Assembly (NCBI GenBank): GCA_028686075.1
Contig: JAQUCT010000005.1
Coordinates: 1-40,010, forward strand
DNA from: Bacillota bacterium
GTDB lineage: Bacteria > Bacillota > Clostridia > Ch29
Length of the DNA stretch: 40,010 bases
Direction of reading: 5' to 3'
Shown here in pieces: positions 16,237-24,425 of the stretch. The position numbers and the translations under genes are program-made. The notes below the pieces were generated by a model. It did not search any database. It was not told where the DNA came from and worked only from the letters and a program-made list of their open reading frames with translations. The number at the start of each line of letters is the position of its first letter. Within the stretch, counting starts at the first letter, position 1.

Positions 16237-16983
16237 ATGAATCCTGTGGCTTTTGAGATTTTTGGTATTTCTGTGAGGTGGTATGGAATAATAATGGCCG
16301 CCGGCATTATATGCGGCCTTATATATGCCCTTAGGGAATCCAAAAGGGTTGGAATGGATGAGAACATAATACTGGACCTGGTGATATTTGCAATACCCGC
16401 AGGGGTGATAGGGGCTAGGCTCTATTATGTGATTTTCAACTGGGACTATTATTCAAAGGACCCGTGGCAAATAATAAACATAAGGGGAGGGGGCCTGGCC
16501 ATACACGGCACCCTTATAGCTGCGATCATCACAGGGGTTATATATACAAGGGTCAAAAAGGTGAATTTCTGGACGCTGGCTGATATAGCCTCTCCGGGGC
16601 TTATTCTGGGTCAGGCCATTGGCCGGTGGGGCAACTTCATAAATCAGGAGGCCCACGGTACGCCCACCGACCTGCCCTGGGGAATAATGGTGAACGGTGT
16701 CAAGGTACATCCCACCTTTTTATACGAATCCCTTTGGAACTTTTCGGTGTTTGCGGTGCTACTGTGGTACCGCAAAAGGAAGAAAACCGAGGGCAACGTA
16801 TTCCTTTTTTATTTAATACTGTATTCGGTTGGAAGATTTTTTGTGGAGGGGTTAAGGACCGACAGCCTTATGCTGGGCAATATAAGGGCTGCCCAGCTTG
16901 TGAGCGCAGCGACGGTGGTAGCCGGGACGGTTTATATGTATTATAGAAGTAAAAAGGAGGATATTAACACCACTTCGGAATAA
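16237..16983 (+). CDS. lgt: prolipoprotein diacylglyceryl transferase
   Basis: A 248-residue multi-pass membrane enzyme that attaches diacylglycerol from phosphatidylglycerol to the lipobox cysteine of pre-lipoproteins, the first step of lipoprotein maturation. The signature GQAIGRWGNFINQEAHG is intact, as are the N-terminal VRWYGIIMAAGI and GARLYYVIFNWDYY blocks and the C-terminal GRFFVEGLRTDS. About seven hydrophobic segments are visible. ATG 16237 is preceded by GAGGGG. It closes the M16 transcript unit; a dispersed repeat and a terminator follow. The length (248) is at the short end of the family's range but no motif is missing. Very secure. Confidence 0.96.
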   Translation: MNPVAFEIFGISVRWYGIIMAAGIICGLIYALRESKRVGMDENIILDLVIFAIPAGVIGARLYYVIFNWDYYSKDPWQIINIRGGGLAIHGTLIAAIITGVIYTRVKKVNFWTLADIASPGLILGQAIGRWGNFINQEAHGTPTDLPWGIMVNGVKVHPTFLYESLWNFSVFAVLLWYRKRKKTEGNVFLFYLILYSVGRFFVEGLRTDSLMLGNIRAAQLVSAATVVAGTVYMYYRSKKEDINTTSE

Positions 16984-17010
16984 TACCAACCAGTCTGACG
17001 GTTCTTGTGG

Positions 17011-17022
17011 TTCACAGATCAC
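17011..17022. repeat. short CAGATCA-type fragment
   Basis: TTCACAGATCAC in the lgt-mraZ gap matches the heptamer unit of the tracts at 35381 and 39851. It is a single unit plus part, so weak on its own. Confidence 0.3.
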
Positions 17023-17053
17023 GGAAGACCAGTTGGCAGTTCATATTTTTGCT

Positions 17054-17180
17054 TGTTATTCTGAAACGAAGTTGAAGAATCTGACTTTGTCATTCTGAAC
17101 ATAGTGAAGAATCTAATGTTCTCAATAGCTCGAAGATCCTTCGCTATCGCTCAGGATGACAGGGCCGCTCAGGATGACAC
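17054..17180. repeat. dispersed imperfect palindromic repeat, copy 2
   Basis: GTTATTCTGAA and GTCATTCTGAA blocks on the left, with GAAGAATC in between, face GATCCTTCGCTATCGCTCAGGATGACA and a second CTCAGGATGACA on the right. It is the same family and orientation as 5608-5754. It occupies much of the 402-base lgt-mraZ gap. Confidence 0.75.
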
Positions 17181-17228
17181 GTTAGAATATGTAAAGTCTT
17201 AAGTACTTAAGTACGTTATATATAATTG
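17181..17228 (+). repeat. promoter-like TTAGAAGATG module, copy 2
   Basis: TTAGAATATGTAAAGTCTTA, then AGTAC, then TATATAATTG. It matches copy 1 at 5755, with an extra 8-bp tandem duplication TTAAGTAC (17199-17206 and 17207-17214). It ends about 16 bases before a terminator hairpin. Confidence 0.55.
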
Positions 17229-17244
17229 TATTTGTAGACAATCA

Positions 17245-17269
17245 GCACCGGAAAAATCCGGTGTTTTTT
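17245..17269 (+). terminator. rho-independent terminator upstream of mraZ
   Basis: CACCGG, an AAAAAT loop, CCGGTG (17258-17263) and TTTTTT. It separates the lgt unit and the promoter-like repeat module from the dcw cluster. Confidence 0.88.
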
Positions 17270-17333
17270 AATTTTGGAAATTTTTTTTAAAAACAAGCAG
17301 GAATTCTGAAATACAAGTAGAATTAGTGTAAAA

Positions 17334-17360
17334 GTGGTTAAATGTGGGACGAAGTGGGAG
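17334..17360 (+). promoter_or_regulatory. MraZ-box operator (three direct repeats, 10-bp period)
   Basis: GTGGT (17334), GTGGG (17344) and GTGGG (17354) lie exactly 10 bp apart, each preceded by A/G-rich bases, reading as AAAGTGG-N3-AATGTGG-N3-GAAGTGG. MraZ is known to repress its own operon through such GTGG repeats spaced one helical turn apart. They sit 26-52 bases before the mraZ start. Confidence 0.75.
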
Positions 17361-17385
17361 ACAGTCCCTAAAATGGGGTGGCACT

Positions 17386-17817
17386 GTGTTTATAGGCGAA
17401 TTTCAACACTCGCTGGACAGCAAAGGCAGGCTTATTATTCCGTCAAAACTCAGGGAGGGCCTTGGTGAAAAGTTCGTACTAACCAAGGGCCTTGATAACT
17501 GTCTTTTTGTTTACCCCCATTCGGAATGGCACAACTTTGAAGAAAAGCTAAAAACCCTTCCTTTAACATCCCGTGACGCAAGGGCCTTTGTAAGGTTTTT
17601 CTTTTCGGGGGCCACCGAATGCGAGCTGGATAAGCAGGGGAGAATACTGCTTCCGGCGAACCTACGGGAACATTCGGGCATAGAAAAGGATGCGGTTATT
17701 ATTGGGGTCTCCACCCGGGTTGAAATATGGAGCGTGGAGGAATGGAACAGATACAACAGCGATACAATAATGGGGTACGACAAGATTGCGGAAAGAATGG
17801 AGCAGCTTGGAATATGA
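17386..17817 (+). CDS. mraZ: transcriptional regulator MraZ
   Basis: A 143-residue protein starting [20 protein letters not shown], the standard MraZ N-terminus, with two AbrB-like (SpoVT-type) domains (about 1-55 and 75-125; second one [13 protein letters not shown]-like, here [16 protein letters not shown]). It forms a ring that binds repeated GTGG boxes and controls the dcw operon. GTG 17386 is chosen because it restores the exact family N-terminus and length and has GGGGTGG upstream; an in-frame GTG at 17344 would place the binding boxes inside the gene. The first gene of the cluster, probably autoregulated through 17334-17360. Confidence 0.95.
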   Translation: MFIGEFQHSLDSKGRLIIPSKLREGLGEKFVLTKGLDNCLFVYPHSEWHNFEEKLKTLPLTSRDARAFVRFFFSGATECELDKQGRILLPANLREHSGIEKDAVIIGVSTRVEIWSVEEWNRYNSDTIMGYDKIAERMEQLGI

Positions 17818-17858
17818 CCTGATAAACGCAAAATCAGGTCAAACCGGAGATGAAAGGG

Positions 17859-18794
17859 ATGGAATTTGAACACAGGACGGTACTTTTGGACGAGACTGTT
17901 GAACACCTCAAAGTGAAACCGGAGGGCATATATGTGGACGCTACCCTTGGAGGGGGCGGACATTCCCTCGAGATAGTAAAGAAGCTGGATGGCGGAGGCA
18001 CTCTTATAGGGATTGACAGGGACCAAAACGCTATTAGGGCGGCAGGCAAAAGGCTGGAGGCCTATTCGGGCAGGACGGTTCTAATGCATGGGAATTTCAG
18101 GGATATTGCCGCCCTGATAAAGGGCTGCGGTATAGCCTTCGTAGACGGTATAGTAATGGATTTAGGGGTTTCCTCCCATCAACTGGATGAGGGGGAGAGG
18201 GGTTTTAGCTACATGCAGGATGCTCCTCTTGACATGAGAATGGACAGGGGACAGGCCTTAAGTGCCAGGGAAGTGGTGAACGGATACGACCAGGACAGAC
18301 TGGCCTTAATAATCGCCGGTTATGGTGAAGAACGCTGGGCAAAGAGGATAGCCGATTTTATAGTGCGGGAGAGAAAAAGGGCACCAATTGAAACCACCGG
18401 CCAGCTGGTGAAGGTAATAAAGGCTGCTATACCCGCCGGTGCAAGGAGAAAAGGGCCGCACCCGGCCAAGAGGACCTTCCAGGCCTTGAGAATAGAGGTA
18501 AACGACGAACTGGGTATCCTGGAAAGGGCGATAAAGGACGGAGTAGACCTGCTTAAAGAGGGAGGAAGGATTTGTGTTATCACCTTCCACTCCCTTGAGG
18601 ACAGAAAGGTAAAGCGGACATTCAGACAGATGGAGAATCCGTGTACCTGTCCCCCGGGAGCACCTATATGCGTCTGTGGAAAGGAGCCGGTGGTGAAGGT
18701 AGTTACTCGGAAACCGGTTGTTCCAAAGGAAAAGGAGATAAATAAAAACCCGAGAGCTAGAAGTGCAGGGCTTAGAGTTGCGGAAAAACTGTGA
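17859..18794 (+). CDS. rsmH: 16S rRNA (cytosine-1402-N4) methyltransferase
   Basis: A 311-residue SAM-dependent methyltransferase that modifies C1402 in the decoding centre of 16S rRNA. The N-terminus [13 protein letters not shown] and SAM loop [14 protein letters not shown] are typical. Further blocks are [44 protein letters not shown] and [15 protein letters not shown]; the last region has cysteines in [18 protein letters not shown], a usual feature of the family. ATG 17859 has GGAG 9 bases upstream; ATG 17850 is too close to it. Second gene of the dcw order, as in most Firmicutes. Very secure. Confidence 0.97.
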   Translation: MEFEHRTVLLDETVEHLKVKPEGIYVDATLGGGGHSLEIVKKLDGGGTLIGIDRDQNAIRAAGKRLEAYSGRTVLMHGNFRDIAALIKGCGIAFVDGIVMDLGVSSHQLDEGERGFSYMQDAPLDMRMDRGQALSAREVVNGYDQDRLALIIAGYGEERWAKRIADFIVRERKRAPIETTGQLVKVIKAAIPAGARRKGPHPAKRTFQALRIEVNDELGILERAIKDGVDLLKEGGRICVITFHSLEDRKVKRTFRQMENPCTCPPGAPICVCGKEPVVKVVTRKPVVPKEKEINKNPRARSAGLRVAEKL

Positions 18795-18825
18795 AAGTTC
18801 TAATCGTAGCAAGGGGTGAATAAAA

Positions 18826-19311
18826 ATGATAGTAGCAAGGCAGCAGTATTACCAATCGATACCCGATATACAGCAAAAACCGAATACCGGGCTTAAAAAG
18901 CAAGCCCACAGGAAAAGAATTAACGTAAGAAAACGAAAAGCACTGACCAGAGTCTGCGTTGCTTTAGCCGTTGGAATTCTGGTCATTTCACGCTTTGCTG
19001 TGATATCTGAGTGCAACTTCAGTAAAAGAACGCTGGAAAGGGAACTGGAGGAGCTTCAGAAAGCCAATGAGAGGCTACAGCTTCAGCATGCCCAGGTCAT
19101 GGATATAAACTGGCTGGAAGACTATGCCCTTCACCAACTGGGAATGATCTATCCCGAGAGCAGGGATATAGTATACGTTGCTGTAGATAACACCGAGTAC
19201 GGTTCTCTGTTTGCCGATGGGTCGGAAGACCGCGACCAGGCCGGGTTTCCCGGCGACGGCTGGTTTGCACTGCTCACAGGTATGGTGGGCAGGGTCTTTG
19301 ATATTAAATAA
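18826..19311 (+). CDS. ftsL: FtsL-type septum formation protein
   Basis: A 161-residue bitopic membrane protein. It has a basic cytoplasmic tail (residues 1-37, rich in K/R), one transmembrane helix (about 40-60, VCVALAVGILVISRFAVI), then a coiled coil (about 63-95, LERELEELQKANERLQLQ) and a short extracellular end with DYALHQLGMIYPES, the conserved FtsL/DivIC motif near the end of the coil. In the divisome FtsL binds DivIC and DivIB and activates the SEDS-PBP pair. The position between rsmH and the penicillin-binding protein is the usual one for ftsL, which is the main reason for the gene symbol; sequence identity in this family is low. Confidence 0.85.
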   Translation: MIVARQQYYQSIPDIQQKPNTGLKKQAHRKRINVRKRKALTRVCVALAVGILVISRFAVISECNFSKRTLERELEELQKANERLQLQHAQVMDINWLEDYALHQLGMIYPESRDIVYVAVDNTEYGSLFADGSEDRDQAGFPGDGWFALLTGMVGRVFDIK

Positions 19312-19335
19312 ATGTCAGATTAAGGGGGAAGGAGA

Positions 19336-21510
19336 TTGACTGCACCGAGTATAAGGCTAAAGAAACGGTTGATATTCTGCCTATTTGCGTTTTTTTTTCT
19401 ATTTTTCGCCTTAATCCTGAGACTGGCATGGATACAGATAATACGCGGGGATACATACAGGGATATGGCCGTGGACCAGTGGACAAGGGATATCCCTGTT
19501 CCTTCCAAAAGGGGTATAATATACGACAGAAATGGAAAAAAACTAGCTATAAGTGCCAGCATAGAAACGCTGTATGTAAGGCCCGTTGAGATAAAGAGCT
19601 CCGAGGAGGTATCCTACAGGATTGCCGAAGCACTTGATATGGACAGGGAGGACGTTTTAGACAGACTTACAAGGAATGTAGACACGGTGCTTCTTAAAAA
19701 GAAGGTTGAAAAGGAAGACGTGGACAGGATAAGGGATATTGAGGGCATATATCCAGTGGACGACAGCAAAAGGTATTATCCCAACAGGAATTTTGCTTCC
19801 CATATACTTGGTTTCACCGGCACCGACAATCAGGGCCTTGATGGCGTGGAAGCACTTTTTGACAGGTACCTTTATGGTCTGCCCGGCAGGAACATAGCCG
19901 AAACCGACGCCGCAGGCCGCCGGATACCCTTTGGTTTTGATACGCAGTATTCGCCACAGGACGGGTATCACCTTGTGCTGACAATAGACGAGGTCATCCA
20001 GCATTTTGCCGAGAAGGCCATTGATGAGGCGGTTATTAACAACAAAGCCAAAAGGGGTGCCGCCATTGTGATGGATCCAAAGACCGGGGACATACTGTCT
20101 CTGGTTGTAAAACCCGACTATGACCCCAATACTCCCTTTGACCCCATAAACGAGCAGGAACAGGAACTGTGGGAGGGCCTTTCTGCGGAAGAGCTGCGGG
20201 ACGAAAGACTTAAAATGTGGAGGAATTATGCTGTATCGGATATATATGAGCCTGGGTCCACATTCAAGATAATCACTACTGCTGCAGGGCTGGAGGAAGG
20301 GGTGGTCCGTCCGGACAGCACTTTTTACTGTAAAGGTTCCATTATGGTAGGAGGGAGAAACTTAAAATGCTGGAGGAGTTATAACCCTCACGGTCATCAG
20401 ACCTTCGTGGAAGCCGCCCAGAACTCCTGCAATCCCGTTTTCATTGAAGTTGCCCAGCGGCTGGGCAAAGAAAAATTCCTAGAGTACATTGAAGCCTTCG
20501 GTTTTGGAGAGCCAACCGGTGTTGACCTTCCCGGCGAAGCCTACGGCCTGGTAATGAACCCTTCGGTGGCAGGGCCGGTGGAGCTGGCCAATATGGGATT
20601 CGGACAGGGCGTGGCCGTTACCCCAATCCAGCTTGCAGCCGCAGCCTCAGCAATAGCCAACGAGGGGATGCTTATGGAACCAAAGATAGCCCTTGCCCTT
20701 AAGGACCAGGAAGGTAATACGATCCACGAATTTGAGCCCAAACTAAGAAGACAGGTTATTTCACCCCAGACCGCAAGGACAGAAATGCAAATATTAGAGA
20801 CGGTGGTATCGGAAGGTACCGGTTCCAACGCATACGTACCCGGTTTCAGGGTGGCGGGCAAAACCGGGACCGCGCAGAAGGTGGTTGACGGCAGGTACGT
20901 CCAGGGCAAATATGTTGCCTCTTTTTTGGGGATTGCCCCCGCTGACGACCCGAGGGTGGTGGTGCTGGTGGTTATTGACGAGCCGGACCCGGCAAATTAC
21001 TATGGAGGCCAGATAGCGGCACCGGTTGTGGGTAACATCCTAAGCGATACGTTAAGGTACCTGAAGGTACAGCCAAGATACACCGAGGAGGAAGCGGAAA
21101 GACTTATACAGGAAAAGGTGGAGGTGCCGGATGTTGGAGGCATACCGCTTAAGGAGGCAATAAAGACCCTAAACAGCAGTAATCTCCAGTATCAGGTGGT
21201 GGGCAGTGTAATAGAGGGGGATGATAACCGTGTAGTTGACCAGACTCCCAAACCTGATATAATGGTGTCTGAGAAATCCATAGTACTCTTGTATCTTGAG
21301 TCATACAAAGGACAGAATCAGGAGGCCATAGTACCCAACGTAATAGGCAAAACGGTTAACGGTGCCACAGGCCTGCTAAGGGCCGAAGGTCTCAAGGTGC
21401 AGATTTCCGGTACCGGGATAGCTGTCGACCAGGAACCCCTTCCGGGGGAAGTGGTGAATATTGAAACAATAGTTAAAGTGATTTTCGAGGAACCCGAATA
21501 TTTTCAGTAA
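19336..21510 (+). CDS. spoVD: class B penicillin-binding protein with PASTA domains (SpoVD/FtsI type)
   Basis: A 724-residue membrane-anchored transpeptidase that cross-links peptidoglycan. Order: short cytoplasmic start, transmembrane helix (about 12-32), PBP dimerisation domain (about 55-200), transpeptidase domain (about 240-560) and two PASTA domains (about 590-655 and 660-722). Active-site motifs are S308-T-F-K, SCN in QNSCNPVF, and K509-T-G in GKTGTAQK. The start is TTG 19336 after AAGGGGGAAGGAG. Two PASTA domains fit both PbpB and SpoVD; as the only class B PBP in this cluster it could serve vegetative division, spore cortex, or both. The symbol follows common clostridial naming and is the less certain part. 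Confidence 0.9.
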   Translation: MTAPSIRLKKRLIFCLFAFFFLFFALILRLAWIQIIRGDTYRDMAVDQWTRDIPVPSKRGIIYDRNGKKLAISASIETLYVRPVEIKSSEEVSYRIAEALDMDREDVLDRLTRNVDTVLLKKKVEKEDVDRIRDIEGIYPVDDSKRYYPNRNFASHILGFTGTDNQGLDGVEALFDRYLYGLPGRNIAETDAAGRRIPFGFDTQYSPQDGYHLVLTIDEVIQHFAEKAIDEAVINNKAKRGAAIVMDPKTGDILSLVVKPDYDPNTPFDPINEQEQELWEGLSAEELRDERLKMWRNYAVSDIYEPGSTFKIITTAAGLEEGVVRPDSTFYCKGSIMVGGRNLKCWRSYNPHGHQTFVEAAQNSCNPVFIEVAQRLGKEKFLEYIEAFGFGEPTGVDLPGEAYGLVMNPSVAGPVELANMGFGQGVAVTPIQLAAAASAIANEGMLMEPKIALALKDQEGNTIHEFEPKLRRQVISPQTARTEMQILETVVSEGTGSNAYVPGFRVAGKTGTAQKVVDGRYVQGKYVASFLGIAPADDPRVVVLVVIDEPDPANYYGGQIAAPVVGNILSDTLRYLKVQPRYTEEEAERLIQEKVEVPDVGGIPLKEAIKTLNSSNLQYQVVGSVIEGDDNRVVDQTPKPDIMVSEKSIVLLYLESYKGQNQEAIVPNVIGKTVNGATGLLRAEGLKVQISGTGIAVDQEPLPGEVVNIETIVKVIFEEPEYFQ

Positions 21511-21519
21511 AATCTCTTT

Positions 21520-21560
21520 ATTAGAAGATGCAAAGTCTTAAACACGTAATATATACATAG
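21520..21560 (+). repeat. promoter-like TTAGAAGATG module, copy 3
   Basis: TTAGAAGATGCAAAGTCTTA, then AACACGTAATATATACATAG, just after the spoVD stop and 20 bases before murE. It matches copies at 5755 and 17181 but has no palindromic repeat attached. It could provide internal dcw transcription. Confidence 0.5.
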
Positions 21561-21579
21561 AAGAATAGAGGTAATAGCA

Positions 21580-23049
21580 ATGAAGGTCTCGGATTTATGG
21601 AACTTTATGGAGATTGTCGATATTGAGGGGGACCAGGAGGTAACAGTTACCGGGGTGAGCTACGATTCCCGGGAAGTGAAGCCGGGTCATTTATTTGTCT
21701 GCGTTGAAGGATTTAACTGGGACGGGCACGACTTTGCGAAGCAGGCGGTGGAAAACGGAGCAAGGGTGCTTATCGTTCAGAGGGAGGTCCCAGTTGACAG
21801 CAAAAAGGTTACGGTTATAATGGTAAAGGATTCCCGTAAAGCAATGGCCGCGGTGGGGCATGTATTTTACGATTTCCCATCGCAAAAGCTTAAAGTGGTA
21901 GGTGTAACCGGTACCAACGGCAAAACCACCACCACCTATCTCATTAAATCCATACTGGAAAACGCGGGGCACAGCGTGGGGCTTATGGGTACTATTGCCA
22001 TAAGGATAGGGGATAAGGAAATACCGGCTCTAAGGACCACACCGGAATCCCTGGACCTACACCGACTGTTCGCCGAGATGGTAGAGGGCGGGACTCAGTA
22101 CGCGGTGATGGAGGTGTCGTCCCATTCCCTGGATTTGGACAGGGTGGGTTACGTGGATTTTGATTACGGAATATTCACAAACCTGACAAGGGACCATCTG
22201 GACTTCCACGGTAATATGAAGAACTATCTGGAGGCCAAGTTAAAGCTTTTCAAATCCACCGACCGATTTAATATAATAAATGCCGATGACCCTTCAGGGG
22301 ATGTCATAATGGAAAGGGTTAAGAACCTTCCCACCGGGACCTTCACCTACGGTGTCAAAAAAAGTGCAGATTTTTGCGCCAGCGATATACATATAGATTC
22401 TGCAGGGGTGAGGTACAACCTGGTTTGGAAGGATAAAAATATACCCATCGAGGTTAGAATACCCGGCATGATAAGCGTGTACAACAGCCTGGCTGCTGCC
22501 GCCACGATGCTATCCGACGGCATCAGCCCGGAGCATATACAAGAGGGACTAAAAAAAGTGGAGGGCGTACCGGGCAGGTCGGAGACCATAGACACCGGAA
22601 GGGGATTTGGTGTAATAATTGATTATGCCCATACTCCCGACGGCCTTGAGAATATTCTATCTACCATAAGGGGTTATGCCCGGGGCAGGGTAATAACCAT
22701 GTTCGGTTGCGGCGGAAACCGCGACAGGGAAAAACGACCCATGATGGGCGAAATAGCGGGCCGGTTATCCGATTTTGTAATAGTTACCTCGGATAATCCC
22801 AGAAAGGAAGAACCCCACCAGATAATAGACGAGATACTGCCCGGGGTGGAGAAGACCGGATGTAGTTACATATGCATAGTAGATAGGCGTGAGGCCATCG
22901 AGTACGCTTTAGAGACGGCCGAAAAGGATGATATTGTGGTTTTGGCCGGCAAGGGTCACGAGATATACCAGGAGTTCGCGGACCACAGGATAGAATTCGA
23001 TGAAAGAAAAATAGTAACCGGTATTTTGGAGAGGATGGGTAATGATTAA
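21580..23049 (+). CDS. murE: UDP-MurNAc-tripeptide synthetase, meso-diaminopimelate type
   Basis: A 489-residue Mur ligase that adds the third amino acid to UDP-MurNAc-L-Ala-D-Glu in the cytoplasm using ATP. P-loop GTNGKTTT is at about 111-118, with the carbamylated-lysine and magnesium region MEVSSHSLDLDRV further on. D405-N-P-R in TSDNPRKEEP is the known signature for meso-diaminopimelate specificity (lysine enzymes differ here), so the wall is probably of the A1-gamma DAP type. GHEIYQEF closes the C-terminal domain. ATG 21580 follows AGAGG. The stop overlaps the murF start by 8 bases, so the two are translationally coupled. Confidence 0.97.
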   Translation: MKVSDLWNFMEIVDIEGDQEVTVTGVSYDSREVKPGHLFVCVEGFNWDGHDFAKQAVENGARVLIVQREVPVDSKKVTVIMVKDSRKAMAAVGHVFYDFPSQKLKVVGVTGTNGKTTTTYLIKSILENAGHSVGLMGTIAIRIGDKEIPALRTTPESLDLHRLFAEMVEGGTQYAVMEVSSHSLDLDRVGYVDFDYGIFTNLTRDHLDFHGNMKNYLEAKLKLFKSTDRFNIINADDPSGDVIMERVKNLPTGTFTYGVKKSADFCASDIHIDSAGVRYNLVWKDKNIPIEVRIPGMISVYNSLAAAATMLSDGISPEHIQEGLKKVEGVPGRSETIDTGRGFGVIIDYAHTPDGLENILSTIRGYARGRVITMFGCGGNRDREKRPMMGEIAGRLSDFVIVTSDNPRKEEPHQIIDEILPGVEKTGCSYICIVDRREAIEYALETAEKDDIVVLAGKGHEIYQEFADHRIEFDERKIVTGILERMGND

Positions 23050-24421
23050 CCTAAAGATTACTGACATAGCTACGGCTGTGAAGGGCGAAATAGTGTGCGG
23101 ACCCAAAGACGGGATGGTAGATAAGATATCCTTAGATACCAGAACCCTGGAGCAGGGAAGCCTTTTTATACCCCTTAGGGGAGAAAGGTTCGACGGTCAT
23201 GACTTTTTAGCCCAGGCGGCCCGTAAGGGCGCAAGGGTAATGATTGTTGACAGAGAAGGGGACTACGGCTATAGGTACGTTTCGGTGATTAGGGTTAAGG
23301 ATACGCTGGAGGCCCTGCACCTGCTTGCCCGATGGTACAGAACCAGATTTGAGGCGGATTTTGTGGCGGTTACCGGCAGCACCGGAAAAACAACTACAAA
23401 AAACATAATAGCCACTGTTCTTGAGGCTAAATACAATGTACTGAAAACCCCCGGCAACTATAACAACCAAATAGGGCTTCCAGCTACCATAATGAGCCTT
23501 GACGTTAGCCACCGGGCCGGAGTTATCGAAATGGGAATGAGCGGTTACGGCGAGATTGAAAACCTGATGAAAATAGTAAAGCCTAAGGTATCTGTAATAA
23601 CCAACATTGGAATGTCCCATATAGAAAGGTTAGGCAGCCGCGAAGGAGTCCTTAGGGCAAAGATGGAGGTATTCAGCGGTATGGCTAAGGACCCCACGGC
23701 GGTAATAAACGCCGACGACCCCCTCCTTAGGTCGGGCAGCAAGGGTTTGGACATACCGGTGGTGTACTACGGTATAAAGGAAGGGGATTATAAAGCCGAA
23801 AACGTATTGTCAAGGGGCGAGGAGGGAACGTCCTATACGCTGCTGGCGGAGGGAGGCAGATTTGAAGTGGTACTGCCGTTGCCCGGAAGGCATAACGTAT
23901 ACAATTCCCTGGCCGCCGTAGTGGTGGGAAGGCTTTTTAGCATGGAATTTGAGGAAATAATTAGGGCTCTTAGGGGCCTGGAAGGGGAAAGGATGCGTCT
24001 TACGATACATAGTACTCCCGGGGGTATAAGCGTGATAAACGATGCGTATAACGCCAGCCCCGATTCAATGAAGTCTGCCCTGGAGGTATTAAGTGATATG
24101 CCCGGGGAACGAAAGATAGCCGTATTGGCGGATATGCTGGAGATGGGCACCTTTTCCGAAGAGGGACACCGGTTAGTGGGACAGTATGCCGCCTATGCCG
24201 GGCTGGATGTACTGATAACGGTGGGGGATAAAAGCCGCTTTATTGCATTGGAGGCAGAGGAAAGGGGAATGGACCCCCGGCGGGTTTATTGTTTTGAAAA
24301 CAAAGGGCAGGCGGCGGAATTCCTGTATGATTTCATAAAAGAGGGAGACGTAATACTGGTCAAGGGTTCGCGGAGGACGCGGATGGAGGAGCTGGCGGGC
24401 AGAATACTTGAGAGGAGCTAA
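23042..24421 (+). CDS. murF: UDP-MurNAc-tripeptide--D-Ala-D-Ala ligase
   Basis: A 459-residue ATP-dependent ligase that adds the D-Ala-D-Ala dipeptide to the MurE product, giving UDP-MurNAc-pentapeptide. The N-terminal UDP-substrate domain (about 1-100; DTRTLEQGSLFIPLRGERFD) is followed by P-loop TGSTGKTTTK (about 111-120), EMGMSGYGEIENL, NDAYNASPDSMKSALEVL (the MurF hallmark) and KGSRRTRMEEL at the end. It starts inside the end of murE, and ATG 23042 follows the GGAGAGG at 23031-23037. mraY follows after 4 bases. Very secure. Confidence 0.97.
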   Translation: MINLKITDIATAVKGEIVCGPKDGMVDKISLDTRTLEQGSLFIPLRGERFDGHDFLAQAARKGARVMIVDREGDYGYRYVSVIRVKDTLEALHLLARWYRTRFEADFVAVTGSTGKTTTKNIIATVLEAKYNVLKTPGNYNNQIGLPATIMSLDVSHRAGVIEMGMSGYGEIENLMKIVKPKVSVITNIGMSHIERLGSREGVLRAKMEVFSGMAKDPTAVINADDPLLRSGSKGLDIPVVYYGIKEGDYKAENVLSRGEEGTSYTLLAEGGRFEVVLPLPGRHNVYNSLAAVVVGRLFSMEFEEIIRALRGLEGERMRLTIHSTPGGISVINDAYNASPDSMKSALEVLSDMPGERKIAVLADMLEMGTFSEEGHRLVGQYAAYAGLDVLITVGDKSRFIALEAEERGMDPRRVYCFENKGQAAEFLYDFIKEGDVILVKGSRRTRMEELAGRILERS

Positions 24422-24425
24422 ATGG

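Noticed and set aside
17850-17858. ATG 17850 as rsmH start
   Set aside because: It directly abuts the GGAG ribosome site; ATG 17859 has proper spacing and matches the family N-terminus.
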